A stretch of DNA of 64,000 bases from Primula veris (GCA_963682055.1 OY821748.1:2299001-2363000); one strand, 5' to 3'. Positions 23,706 through 35,478 are shown, numbered from the stretch's first letter. Notes: a model not told the origin generated them from the sequence alone. Translations and numbers: made by a program.

Positions 23706-26700
23706 CTATTTCTTACGAAGATCAATCCCCGCCTTTTTAGCAACAGCATCAAGCCCATTTTTCTCTATAGTCTTTAATGCCTTTGTAGATAGTCTCAGCT
23801 TCACCCACCTTTTCCCGGACTCCCACCAGATTCTTTTGTATTGCAAGTTAACAAATTGCAACTTTTTGGTCCTGTGGTTTGAGTGAGACACCAAGTTGGC
23901 CCTATTTGCTTTCTTACCCGTAAAAGGGCATATTCTACCTGTGAAATAAGACAATTTTCGGGGCTTGAGTAAGTAGGATAGCTATTCTGTAAAGCAAAAT
24001 AAAATAGACCCAGGCACATGCAGAAACTTATCAAAAAACGTAATCTTGCAGGTATACAAATACTATACAATTACCAAATACTAAAACCAATGGTGTTCAT
24101 ATCTTTGGTTTCTAGTAAAGGTTTCAAAAGGCGTTAGGCGGGATCTACACGGAAAGGGTCCATCTGATCTAGGCGGGATTTGCCTAGACGGGATCTAGAC
24201 CAAAATTTTCCCGCCTAGGTCTGCCTAATGCCTAGGCGCCTGGTCCCCGCATGGAGCCTAATCACCGCCTAGGCCGCCTTTTGAAACATTGTTTCTAGTA
24301 TTATTTGCCAAAGTACCATATAAGAATAAAACAGGATCATAATTCTCAGATTCAAGACTTTTTAGGCAAAATCCTTACGTTCAGAAATTATGCTTTATGT
24401 ATGTATTTTTCACCATATCATACTATTAATATAAGCAAACCCAAGAAAAGTTGAGGCTGCCCAATTTTGCCCAAATTTTCCAAAAATACCCTCACTCTAA
24501 TATTGTAATTACTCCTAAGTACCATCACTCAATTCAAATACATAAATAACTTAAAAAATGTTATTTTTCACACATTTATATTCCAAACAAAATCGTTGTG
24601 TATTTTTTATAAGAGTAAAACATTATGTTACTCTTTATATACGATTGTTAATTAATTATATTTAATCATTCAATATTTAAATTTTAAAAAAAAATATTAA
24701 GTTTATTTGTCGAGATCATATTTATGTCACTACGTATCGCACACGTAACGCGTGGGCAACGATTACTAGTATACACATACGTGGGCATACATTTGGCTTG
24801 TTTGGTTGCAGCTTAAAAGCAAACAAGCCACAACTTTTTAGGTTAAGAAAAAAAATGGGTTTGTCCAGCTTAAAACTTCTAGGTTTCCCCGGCCAAACGA
24901 GCAGAAAAGCTCAACTATCAATCTGGTCAACCAAATCCAGTCCAACATTAATCACATAATTGTATATACAAACCCATTGTATATACAAAACAAACAAACT
25001 TACAAGCTGCAACCAGACGACGCAGTTGTATATACAATACAAAGACACTAAGATCCAGACCAAAAAAAAGGAAGAGAAAATTAATCACATACTTCTACAT
25101 ATAACTCGCGCTTGAGGAAAATTAAGCACTCAGACAATCTTTGGCTAGCCCATCTGTTTCTCCTTGTACTTGGACCCACATAAAAAAAAATCAACACATC
25201 TACTCAACAAAAAAGAGACAATAAAAATGTTCAAACTTGGGAGAACATGAGTGTGTAATGTTTCCAAAAATCCCTTGGCAAAATAAAGTTTCCCTTCCAC
25301 ACGATGATGGAACAATTTTGCTTACTGTTTACAGGTTTTAGTGAAAGAAAACGTGATGTAAATGCAGTTCTAGAAGAATAAACACAACTACAAAGAAAAG
25401 TAATTTATGCCGTTTTCCAATATCGGTCTATACCAAGCATAAGATTTACTCATTTACATACCAAGTTCAGCAGTTGAGCTTAGAAATTGAGTAATCAAAG
25501 AAGGGTCTAAAAGACTAGGTCGGATTTATAGCATCTCACAAGGTTAATCGTGTAAAGGTTATGAGCAAACTGCATACTTCATCCCCGAGACCAATTATGT
25601 CAATTCACATTATCACATTCAAATGCTATTTATTTAATAGTAAGGGCTTGATTAGGAGTTAGCTAATCAGTTAACTTGTAAAAACAATTAACAAGTGAAT
25701 GTCACTTCCACATGCTTACTAATTCGATTAATTAAGAGAGGGAGGGGAGAGAGAAGTGGACTGTGTTATGATAATTGATATGCATTGTACTTTTTCATCT
25801 GTTTTTCAACACTTAACTATCAAGTGTACATTCACTCTGTACCAAACCCACGAGCTAAGTTTAAACTTAAGTATAGGTTTTCACATCATTAACAGGTGTT
25901 TTCCTGCTAGCTAAAGCCAAACGACCCTAGTACCAGGAATATATTACTCATGACAACAGTTTTTCACAAAAAATGAAGGCTGTAATTACACCTGCAAGGC
26001 TGCAACCCAGCCTACATAAATAATTGCTACAACTACATTACAAAATATGCAAGCTATCATCTAATTTAGTATATGAAAACAGCCATAGAATATCTTACAT
26101 TTACAATACCATCAGAAGAATTGCACATCGTCACATGATAAGATCATACATACTTATCATTCCATATTCTAGTTGCTTTACGGAGATATCAACTTATCAA
26201 ACTAAGTAACACGCCAACTGGAACATAGTTAATTACATTGTCTTTGATTGATTTTCCTGGTATAACACTCAATGAATATGGTAACATTACTTATTTCACT
26301 AAATTTATGCAATACAGGATCAAAATTCGAAACTAGAAGTTAATCAAAAAAGGCAAAATATGGGATTATGGGTTTAATTACAGTTTACATACCAACCTAT
26401 CATGCGTTTTCAATCTCTTGTCCAACCTTAACAAGATTGTACAAAGTACTAATTAGTATCTCACCCCATTTTATTTTATTTTATTTTACTTTTCTTACTA
26501 CATAGATAGAAGAAACACCCTTATATTGGGGGATAAAATGGAAAACCTTGATATAATAGTGTATAAAACATAACCAAAATATGATAGAATAGTGTATAAA
26601 CTAGTACTATTTGACTGTGATTTTTTCTCTTCGTTAAATGAAGTGTACTAAAAGGAAAACACTATATATTCGGTAACTGGTGCTAACAATAATTCTTGTT

Positions 26701-28341
26701 AAGGAATTTTAGTTAGCTACAAGATGAGAAACTCATTTCGCAAAAACACACCTCCCTAATCTTTCGTTCACCTTAAGCTAAAACAAAGTAAAGTTAATTT
26801 AGTTTAAAGATTTATATTTGACCTTATATATCAGCTGTATATATTGCATATAAGGAAAATACAGTACCAAAGATAACTTTGCACTATTATCCAGGGAAAC
26901 CAATTTGATAACATTTTCAAAATAATTTGACAGTATGTTACCCAAGTGAAAGACAAACCCTGGTAAATATGTTTTTTGCATGCTAAATAAGTTGCCCACA
27001 TTGTATCTAGAACTAAATTCATATTTCATTCATTTGGGGAACAAAATAGCAAACAATTGGTTCGTAGAACTAAAAAATAACTCGTGACCCGCGTACATAA
27101 CAAGGTATGACTAAGACTTCCCCTGTCTAATAATTGGACAATATATAACCTGACTGAATGAAAGATTGGCAGGGGAAGAACTAGGAGTAGGCTAAAGGGA
27201 CTATACATCTACATCATCCTCATTTTTGAACCCACCCCCCGAGGAGATTTTCTCATAAATTTTGGGTACGTGCCTTTTTGCTAAATAAGTTACCAAACTG
27301 TACCTGGCTAGACTTAATTTCCTTTCTTGTTTATGGGCTCGTTTGGCATCAGATTTTTTGGTCAAAAATCTGCTTTAAAAAAGCCATGAAAAAACAGCTT
27401 GCTTTATATACTACAATGTAGTGTTTGGCACCACTGCAACTTTTTTACTTATAAGTGACTTAAAACTTATTATTATTGATACACAAACACAGAATTTAGC
27501 AGGTATTTTAACTTATAAGTATTGGTCACCTATTTTAACTTATAAGTGAGTTGTAGATACACAAACACAGAATTTAGAAAGTATTTCTCTTTGGAAAATT
27601 TAATGTAAAAAAGCTCAAAAAATCCCGAAAATCCCAACTTCTCTGGTTTTCAGCTTTTTTTAGGTTTATTGACCCAAAAGCTAAAAAAATCTGACATGGA
27701 TTTTTACAATCAAAAAGCTAAAAAGAGCTAACAATGTATGACCAACATTACACTACACTATTGTCTAAAACAACTATACATACATACCCATATATACATA
27801 TACGTATCATTCTATTATAATAAGCCAACCCAAGTCAAATGAGTATGCCTAATTTACCCACTTTTTTCCAAAAATACCTCAATAATTTTTTATTAATTAC
27901 CATATTAACTACTTTCATAAAAAATAAAAACTAATTACACTATTTCTCTCTCTTTAACCATACAAAATTTCTTATATACTATATTTTTTTTCTCTAAATA
28001 TTTGTATATCATCACAATTTATATCATATTTTTTTTCTTATATCCTATGTATTTTTTTTACTTTACATTTGTATCATCACCCCAATTTAAAACGTCTCAC
28101 ACGCAACGTGTAAGTATCGTTTACTAGTATATAGAGAGAGAGGGAGGGAGTTACGAGCAACGGGTTGGACGACGAGAAAAGACGGAGAAGTTGAAACGGG
28201 TTTAGGCAAAAACAGGCTTTGTGTTGAGATTTTAAGTCCACTTAGCTGAGAAGTTACAAACCCAATCTCCGTCCTTAACAACACCGTTTTCATCAACGCT
28301 TTCGGAAAACATACGCTCGACGTCACTGTCATTGTTGTCAT
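23706..28341 (-). CDS. RPL28: Plastid ribosomal protein bL28 (exon 1 copy A + exon 2)
   Basis: Exon 1 copy A is 28341 to 28155 and exon 2 is 23938 to 23706, with an intron of about 4.2 kb; together they give 139 residues. bL28 is a protein of the 50S plastid ribosomal subunit. Residues 1-62 form a Ser/Thr-rich transit peptide with [10 protein letters not shown], as in Arabidopsis RPL28. The junction codon restores [20 protein letters not shown], and the C-terminus is [20 protein letters not shown]. The donor is C/GTAACT and the acceptor TTTCAC AG/GTAGAA. The ATG at 28341 is used; the frame stays open upstream only through a GTG and a GA-rich leader. A TATATATA box lies about 45 bp upstream (28384-28395). 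A second complete exon 1 lies at 30944-30758. Either may be the natural first exon, or both. Confidence 0.88.
24118..24291. mobile_element. Mutator-like MITE (174 bp) in the RPL28 intron
   Basis: Inverted ends AAGGTTTCAAAAGGCG and (reverse) CAATGTTTCAAAAGGCG are flanked by an exact 9-bp direct repeat TTTCTAGTA at 24109-24117 and 24292-24300, the target size of Mutator elements. The interior is unusually GC-rich for this window, with many GCCTAGGCG-type palindromes. There is no coding capacity. Confidence 0.8.
24418..24769 (+). mobile_element. Non-autonomous Helitron (352 bp)
   Basis: It begins TCATACTATTAATATAAGC and ends GATTACTAG. It sits between a 5' A (24417) and a 3' T (24770), the AT target of Helitrons. 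A short hairpin-forming CACACGTAACGCGTG lies about 15 bp before the CTAG end, as expected. No Rep/helicase is encoded. It belongs to the same broad group as the elements at 27811 and 30413. Confidence 0.78.
24770..26698. other. RPL28 intron sequence, no further gene
   Basis: AT-rich intron sequence of RPL28. At about 24790-25030 there is a GGCTTGTTTGGTTGCAG...CTGCAACCAGACGAC inverted arrangement, a likely hAT-type MITE without a checked target duplication. Nothing else is recognised. Confidence 0.4.
27811..28127 (+). mobile_element. Helitron-like element in unit A
   Basis: It starts TCTATTATAATAAGCC and ends GTTTACTAG followed by T, with CACACGCAACGTGT as a short near-terminal hairpin. The 5' flanking base is T rather than the usual A. 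The 3' end lies 28 bp into the RPL28 intron from the copy A donor. Confidence 0.7.
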
Positions 28342-28523
28342 TGCTCTCTCTCTCTCTTTTTCACTCACTTTCTCTCTCCATATCTATATATATATTTGTG
28401 TATCTATCTCTTTCTTATCTGCTTTCAGGAAGATGATGGGAAATGGGTGGTTTGGGGAAAATATATAGAAAGAGAATGTTTTCGTTTATTACTTTTTAGT
28501 CCTCTTTTTTTTACTTTCTTTCG

Positions 28524-29046
28524 GTTTTGTCCTGTGAATTTTGAGAAATTGGATACGTTTTCTTATTTTACTGTTTGAGCAATTATATCAGACGAGCCTT
28601 TGGGGAGCTGACCAATTGAGGCGCAAATTTATTTTTTTACACAAAAATGCGTCATTTTGGTTGAAAATATTAATGGGAAATTATTTTATATGACGGGAAA
28701 AAAAATTATGGCACAAAAAAAAAAAATCAATGTTGAGGCGCTAATACCTCTAGGGCCACGATTTGTTAATGAGTATCAGTTTTTATCCTGTGAATTTTAA
28801 ACAACTTAGATAACTTTTCTTATTTTATTGTTCGGGCAGACGTATCAGACAGCTCCTTGGGCGCGCCCAACCAAGGAGCAATATTTTTTTTAACACAAAA
28901 CCATGTCATTTGGGTCAAAAATATTAAGGCATAAACTTATTTCCGAGTTTTTCTTTCTATGAAGGGAAAAATAATATGGGGCAAAAAAATCCGCAACTGA
29001 GGTGCTAATACCTCTATGGCTGCCGGTGCTGATTTGTTAACTGAGT
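28524..29046. repeat. Nested direct repeat (period about 256 bp) upstream of RPL28 exon 1 A
   Basis: Two diverged units start with TTTTGTCCTGTGAATTTT (28524) and TTTTTATCCTGTGAATTTT (28780). Both continue with TTTTCTTATTTTA, TATCAGAC, an ACACAAAA(A/C)(A/C)(A/T)G region and GCTAATACCTCTA. The second unit carries a GC-rich palindrome TTGGGCGCGCCCAA (28857-28870). The same pair recurs in unit B at about 31134-31660, giving four copies in all. Confidence 0.75.
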
Positions 29047-30412
29047 GATACTTGTTTCACTTTCTTCAATGGTAGAATTTTGTTTGTGTGAGAAGTATCA
29101 AATGCAGTCAAGATTTACAAATAACAGTTACACAATACTTGTTTCTGTTGTTTGTTGTTAAAGCGGTGTGATTTTACCTTTTGCACTAACAAGTAAAAAC
29201 CGTCTAAACTGAATCAAGCTAGTGTGAAACTTTTTTCACTTCATCGAGAGTTACTTTGAGCAAGTAGTCAGGATTATATTAAATGACATAACGAGCAAGC
29301 AGTAACACTCATGTTATTGATACAAATCACTAAGCTATATGCAATACAGGATTTAGAAGTTTACTGATATAAAGCAAGCAGAAATTGATTTAAGGAATTT
29401 TAGTTAGCTACAAGATGAGAAACTCATTTCGCAAAAACACACCTCCCTAATCTTTCGTTCACCTTAAGCTCAAACAGTATAAAGTTAATTTAGTTTAAAA
29501 AATTATATTTGGCCTTATACATCAGCTGTATATAGTGCATATAAGGAAAATACAGTACCAAAGATAACTTTGCACTATTATCCAGGGAAACCAATTTGAT
29601 AACATTTTCAAAATAATTTGACAGTATGTTACCCAAGTGAAAGACAAACCCTGGTAAATATGTGTTTTGCATGCTAAATAAGTTGCCCACATTGTATCTG
29701 GAACTAAATTCGTATTTCATTCATTTGGGGAACAAAATAGCAAACAATTGGTTCGTAGAACTAAAAAATAACTCGTGACCCGTGTACATAACAAGGTATG
29801 ACTAAGACTTCCCTTGTCTAATAATTGGACAATATATAACCTGACTGAATGAAAGATTGGCAGGGGAGGAACTAGGAGTAGGCTAAATAAGTTACCAAAT
29901 TGTACCTGGCTAGACTTAATTTCCTTTCTTGTTTATGGGCTCGTTTGGCATCAGATTTTTTGGTCAAAAATCTGCTTTAAAAAAGCCATGAAAAAACAGA
30001 TTGCTTTATAAACTACAATGTAGTGTTTGGCACCACTGCAACTTTTTTACTTATAAGTGACTTAAAACTTAGTATTATTAATACACAAACACAGAATTTA
30101 GCAGGTATTTTAACTTATAAGTATTGGTCACCTATTTTAACTTATAAGTGAGTTGTAGATACACAAACACAGAATTTAGAAAGTATTTCTCTTTGGAAAA
30201 TTTAATGCAAAAAAGCTCAAAAAATCCCAAAAATCCCAACTTCTCTGGTTTTCAGCTTTTTTTAGGTTTATTGACCCAAAAGCTAAAAAAATCTGACATG
30301 GATTTTTTCAATCAAAAAGCTAAAAAGAGCTAACAATGTATGACCAACATTACACTACACTATTGTCTAAAACAACTATACATACATACCCATATATACA
30401 TATACGTATCAT

Positions 30413-30730
30413 TCTATTATAATAAGCCAACCCAAGTCAAATGAGTATGCCTAATTTACCCACTTTTTTCCAAAAATACCTCAATAATTTTTTATTAATT
30501 ACCATATTAACTACTTTCATAAAAAATAAAAACTAATTACACTATTTCTCTCTCTTTAACCACACAAAATTTCTTATATACTGTATTTTTTTTCTCTAAA
30601 TATTTGTATATCATCACAATTTATATCATTTTTTTTTTCTTATATCCTATGTATTTTTTTTTCCTTTACATTTGTATCATCACCCCAATTTAAAACGTCT
30701 CACACGCAACGTGTAAGTATCGTTTACTAG
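30413..30730 (+). mobile_element. Helitron-like element in unit B
   Basis: The duplicated copy of the element at 27811-28127, with the same TC start and CTAG end. It was carried along by the segmental duplication rather than by a second transposition, since its flanks are also copied. Confidence 0.7.
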
Positions 30731-30757
30731 TATATAGAGAGAGAGGGAGGGAGTTAC

Positions 30758-30944
30758 GAGCAACGGGTTGGACGACGAGAAAAGACGGAGAAGTTGAAAC
30801 GGGTTTAGGCAAAAACAGGCTTTGTGTTGAGATTTTAAGTCCACTTAGCTGAGAAGTTACAAACCCAATCTCCGTCCTTAACGACACCGTTTTCATCAAC
30901 GCTTTCGGAAAACATACGCTCGACGTCACTGTCATTGTTGCCAT
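30758..30944 (-). CDS. RPL28: RPL28 duplicated first exon (copy B), transit peptide
   Basis: This second intact exon 1 encodes the same 62 residues as copy A apart from Thr2 to Ala and Leu21 to Ser. It has the same donor (C/GTAACT) and its own leader, TATA-rich stretch (about 30989-31014) and upstream region, because all of it lies in the downstream copy of the 2.6-kb tandem duplication. Spliced to the exon 2 at 23938-23706 it gives a full 139-residue bL28, with an intron of about 6.8 kb that would span copy A. Copy A exon 1 has no acceptor, so B need not include it. Which copy is ancestral cannot be told from position alone. Confidence 0.8.
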
Positions 30945-31133
30945 TGCTCTCTCTCTCTCTCTCTCTTTTTCACTCACTTTCTCTCTCTATATCTATATAT
31001 ATATTTGTGTATCTATCTCTTTCTTATCTGCTTTCAGGAAGATGATGGAAAATGGGTGGTTTGGGGAAAATATATAGAAAGAGGATGTTTTCGTTTATTA
31101 CTTTTTAGTCCTCTTGTTTTTACTTTCTTTCGG

Positions 31134-31660
31134 TTTTGTCCTGTGAATTTTGAGAAATTGGATACGTTTTCTTATTTTACTGTTTTGAGCAATTATATCA
31201 GACGAGTCTTTGGGGAGCTGACCAATTGAAGCGCAAATTTATTTTTTTACACAAAAATGCGTCATTTTGGTTGAAAATATTAAGGGGAAATTATTTATGG
31301 TTTTTTTTATGACGGGAAAAAAATTTATGGCACAAAAAAAAAAAACAATGTTGAGGCGCTAATACCTCTAGGGCCACGATTTGTTAATGAGCATCAGTTT
31401 TTATCCTGTGAATTTTAAACAACTTAGATAACTTTTCTTATTTTATTGTTCGGGCAGACGTATCAGACAGCTCCCTGGGCGCGCCCAGCCAAGGAGCAAT
31501 ATTTTTTTTAACACAAAACCATGTCGTTTGGGTCAAAAATATTAAGGCATAAACTTATTTCTGAGTTTTTCTTTCTATGAAGGGAAAAATAATATGGGGC
31601 AAAAAATTCCGCAACTGAGGTGCTAATACCTCTATGGCTGCCGGTGCTGATTTGTTAACT
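31134..31660. repeat. Nested direct repeat upstream of RPL28 exon 1 B
   Basis: Unit-B counterpart of the repeat at 28524-29046, with starts near 31134 and 31398. It lies between RPL28 exon 1 B and the cyanase gene, so it sits in the likely RPL28 promoter. Confidence 0.7.
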
Positions 31661-32088
31661 GAGTGATACTTGTTTCACTTTCTTCAATGGTAGAATTTTG
31701 TTTGTGTGAGATGTATCAAATGCAGTCAAGATTTACAAATAACAGTTACACAGTACTTGTTTCTGTTGTTTGTTGTTAAAGCGGTGTGATTTTACCTTTT
31801 GCACTAACAAGTAAAAACCGTCTAAACTGAATCAAGCTAGTGTGAAACTTTTTTCACTTCATCGAGAGTTACTTTGAACATGTAGTCAGGATTATATTTA
31901 AATGTTACATAACGAGCAAGCAGTAACACTCATGTTATTGATACAAATCACTAAGCTATATGCAATACAGGATTTAGAAGTTTACTGATATAAAGCAAGC
32001 AGAAATTGATTTAAGTATATTTTTTTTCTTGCCAAGAGGACAGAGGACCTTTCTTCACTTGGAGAAGAGTAGCTTTTTATTAGGCCTT

Positions 32089-35000
32089 TTACTTGCCTTG
32101 CCTTGACATCATATGTTCAGATTTCTGCAGGGTACCCAAAAAATCAATCAACACATATATTTTGGACGATAAGTAAAGTGAAATCATAATGAAAAAAGAG
32201 AAATAAAAAACAAATTGTTTGTTATGTTGCAATATCATTTGTTTTACAAGTGAGTTTCCAAATGTGTTTCTGCTTATAGGCGAACTAGTGAGGTTAAGAC
32301 CGCTAGCAAAAAATCCCTACAGTACCCGTCAACTTTCGGCAGATTTCCACTTTCACATTGTAATAAAGTAATCTAAAATCCTTCCTATGGGTAAAAACTT
32401 ATAACATTCAAGTCGACTAATCTCCTCTAAAATCACGTACAAGGGATATACAACTATACCTATATACATATGCATGAATATGAATTCCAGATACACAGGC
32501 TGTAGCCTAGTAAGATGGACTGCTTGTACTTCTTTCTTTTACATTTGCACTTTTCTGAAGGTCATTCCGATGTTTGAAAGGGATTATATTCTTTTCTTCT
32601 TTTTTTTTGAAATAAGAAAGGGAATATATTCTTCTACAGCTAAATGCTCAGCTGTAGATTATGTAATATCAGGCTTTTACAATTATTTTTAAACTGAAAC
32701 ACCAGATTTTGTACAGCATCAGAAACTAACCTGCTCAGTGTAGGGCAAATATTTGCCATCAAATGTCACAACTACGCGATCCTTCCCATCGACACCTTTG
32801 ACTTTGTCAACCGAGCAGTAGAAGTCGATTGCCGACATGCTAACATTAAAGAGAAATGTAAGCCCAAAAATTGCTTAGGATAAGACAGCACTTAAACAAG
32901 TAATAAATGAAACTATCACCAATTACAAGCAATTACTCTTGCTAGTGCTGGCTTGGTTGTAAAATATGCGAAGAGTAATTGTGTTTGAAGTGCAAAGAAG
33001 TGAAGATGTAGATACCCAAACAGGACTTATCAGGAATCTGACAATACTAACAAAAGAATATTTTGAAGCAACAATTTCAAGTTACAGTCAGATAAGCACT
33101 TACATGCCATCACCAAAGTCCTCATTAATTATTTCCTTGATGCTCTCACCGAAATGCATAACTGCTTCATTCAGCCTAGGAATGAGAAACTCAGGATAAA
33201 TGTAAGCTACAAATCTGACTATTAGAGTAGGAATATGAATAAAAATTCCATAAGGAAAATAAAATAAAATAAAAGATGAAATTATCTCCGAAATTAGTTA
33301 ATAGAACTCTGGTATTGGTAACACAAATGCAGAAGGTGGTTTCCGCAATCGTTATAATTTGCAATAAGCAAGGACCTCGATCAAAGAGTAACACAATCTG
33401 TTAAAAAAATGTCACATTCGGCAGGGAGAAATTGCAGTAGAACTAGTCTAATCTAAGTTAACATATATACAATATTGGTATTCTAAAAATCGGAATCGTG
33501 GCAGATTAACAATTTAAAGCCGTTTGATCTCATGTAGATTGCTGCTATACACATTAGCTAGCGCTAGTAATGGGCCACTGACATTCCACAGATTTTAATT
33601 GGATTTAGCATTACTGTTATCAAAATCCTCAACAAATTGTACATGGTGCTTTAACAACACACATCCAGAATCATAGAGCCTCAATCCATTTTTCTTACAA
33701 ATTTCGCTATCCTGTTAACAAAGACTTGTTTGGTAGAATGAAGAAAAACAAGTTTTTGCGCAGCTTATATATAAGATCTAGCCAATTGCTAATAAGTTGT
33801 GCTGTGTTCCGTTGGTAAGCTTAATGAGGCTAAATTACAAGGTTTCCAGGCCTTTGATCCGGCTCAATTTGGTACTTAAAAGATTCAAGATGCACAAACC
33901 TATCTTTTTATCTCAAACTTAACTAATCCAGCTTGTTTGCTCAAAAGCGATAACTAAAAACCCCACCACCCAAGTACATTATTTAGTTTTAACTTTTTAG
34001 GAGTAAGTTAGGAGAGACTACATCGATTTATAGTTTCCAGACAAAAAGTATACATCTTCAAGAGTATTTATCCATCTTATTTGGGGCAAAAATTACACTT
34101 TCCCCTTATTAGTTACTCCAAATAAGATGTACACTTTTTGTTTGATAAATGGGGAGAAAATGGAAGATCTGGAGATCAATTTTTTTTTACTACCAAACTA
34201 AAAAGACAACTCTTTTTATTGATGATTTAAACCTTAGGCATAGACATGTTTAAGTAGCCATGACAAACCCATGGACTAGCATTACCAAGCAATACGCGAA
34301 ATTAATTGACAACATAACTTCACTACAAAAATCTATTCCAATCAGGAAAGGCCTAATCTGTTACAAATCTGTCGCTCAATGACAAATATTGTCAGTAAAA
34401 CAGATTTCGGTTGTCATGCCGTGTACAACTAAGGCCTTGGGAACCAAAATATGTCGGGAAAAATGCTAAAATGGTACCCAACACATTGGCTTTTAGTGAT
34501 TTGATAACCAACCTAACACAGTTTCTAATTTGGTACTCAACCTATACATTTTGGCTCCAATTAAGGGACTCAACCCATGTCCGATCATTTTAACCTAATT
34601 AACTCAAGCATATTAAGTAGTGCTTTCACTTTAAATTCTTTAATACAACAATTGAAGGTTTCACATCGGTTAATCAATAGTTAGTATGCGTTAAAAACCG
34701 ATAATCGAAGACAGATCGAGTCCCTTAATTGGACTGAATACGTATAGACTGTGTACTATTTTAACAATTTTCCCAAAATATGTCACGATTCTGCAATCTG
34801 ACCTTTTTTTTTTGTAGTTTATATAACTAATACATACTCCCTCCGTCCCTTTTTAAGTGACCTCCTTGAAAATTGTTATTTTTTAAGGGTGAATTTTTTT
34901 TAAAACAAACTCCCAATATTGCCCTTGTAATAACTCATGAATGGTAAGTGTATCACATTATTTTTTTGGTTAATTCCTCTTATATGTTTTTTTTTTATTT

Positions 35001-35478
35001 TGAGATTATACAAAGGGTAAAAGAGTAAATTCTTTAGTTTTTAATTACCAAATTGAGAAACTGAACACTTATTTACGGACCGACGGAGAAAGTATTGAAA
35101 AACAAACTAAGTTGTAACACTCTCATCACAATTCACAACAAATCAAAATAACAAAAAGAAAAAAAACATCAAAATAACACAAAAAACTAATAATTAAAAA
35201 GACCTATAAACAGCAGGGTCCTGAATGATACTAGGATCATAACCCCTCAAAACCGGTCTCATCATCTCCTCCAAAAGCTCATCGGGAAGCTCGGGAAGGG
35301 ATGCGCGTATCTTGGGAGCAGTCTCGGGGTTCAGCTGAGCCTGGCGACGGAAGAGCTGCGCCACGTAAACGTTGGTCAGTCCGGTCTCTTTCGCTATCTG
35401 CCCGCATGTCTTCCCTGACCGCCTTTTCTCTGCTTGCAGGGAAATCACCGTTGCGGGTTTGGTGACGTGTCCTTCCAT
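32089..35478 (-). CDS. CYN: Cyanase (cyanate hydratase)
   Basis: Four exons on the minus strand: 35478-35204, 33175-33104, 32839-32731, 32124-32089, giving 163 residues (plant cyanases are about 165-168). The enzyme converts cyanate and bicarbonate to ammonia and carbon dioxide, normally as a decamer. An N-terminal helix-turn-helix-like part (about 1-80) contains [17 protein letters not shown]. The catalytic part has R92, E95 and S118 (YRLNE ... GIMSAID), with the same 3 and 23 residue spacing as Arg96/Glu99/Ser122 of the E. coli enzyme. The C-terminal exon encodes only [11 protein letters not shown], slightly different from the usual ending SRLR. The exon 1 donor is a weak GTCTTT, but phase and family match across it. 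Intron 1 (33176-35203) is loaded with MITEs. Confidence 0.92.
34321..34440. mobile_element. Possible CACTA-type left end in CYN intron 1
   Basis: Begins CACTACAAAAATCTATTCC and includes GTTACAAATCTGTCGCTCAATGAC, similar in style to the MITEs at 37870 and 41748. No matching TAGTG end was found, so it is likely a truncated copy. Confidence 0.35.
34456..34774. mobile_element. Mutator-like MITE (319 bp) in CYN intron 1
   Basis: Inverted ends GGGAAAAATGCTAAAATGGTAC and (reverse) GGGAAAATTGTTAAAATAGTAC are flanked by an exact 10-bp direct repeat AAAATATGTC at 34446-34455 and 34775-34784. A TCCAATTAAGGGACTC motif also occurs in inverted orientation inside. There is no coding capacity. Confidence 0.8.
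34837..35092. mobile_element. Stowaway-like MITE (256 bp) in CYN intron 1
   Basis: The left end CTCCCTCCGTCCC and the right end, reading CTTTCTCCGTCGGTCCG on the other strand, are flanked by TA on both sides. This is the well-known Stowaway (Tc1/mariner) terminal sequence and target. Confidence 0.85.

Larger units (their letters stand above)
26699..29389. repeat. Tandem duplication, unit A (2691 bp)
   Basis: Unit A is nearly identical to unit B over its full length. It contains RPL28 exon 1 copy A, its upstream region and the first part of the RPL28 intron, including a Helitron. Each border shows TTAAG: 26699-26703, 29390-29394 and 32011-32015. Unit A has an extra 89-bp stretch (27191-27279) that unit B lacks, bounded by a GCTAAA repeat. 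Confidence 0.95.
29390..32010. repeat. Tandem duplication, unit B (2621 bp)
   Basis: Second copy in direct orientation, directly adjoining unit A. Differences are scattered substitutions, small length changes in homopolymers and CT runs, and the 89-bp deletion. It ends 79 bp before the cyanase stop codon, so the cyanase gene was not copied. Confidence 0.95.

Noticed and set aside
23706..23954. RPL28 exon 2 read as a stand-alone gene starting at 23954
   Set aside because: That ATG lies in the intron just before a good acceptor; the family sequence and codon phase require joining to exon 1.
28396..31229. Plus-strand frames starting MCIYLFLICFQEDDGK in both duplication units
   Set aside because: They lie antisense to the RPL28 leader and promoter, are kept only because the DNA was duplicated, and have no family match.
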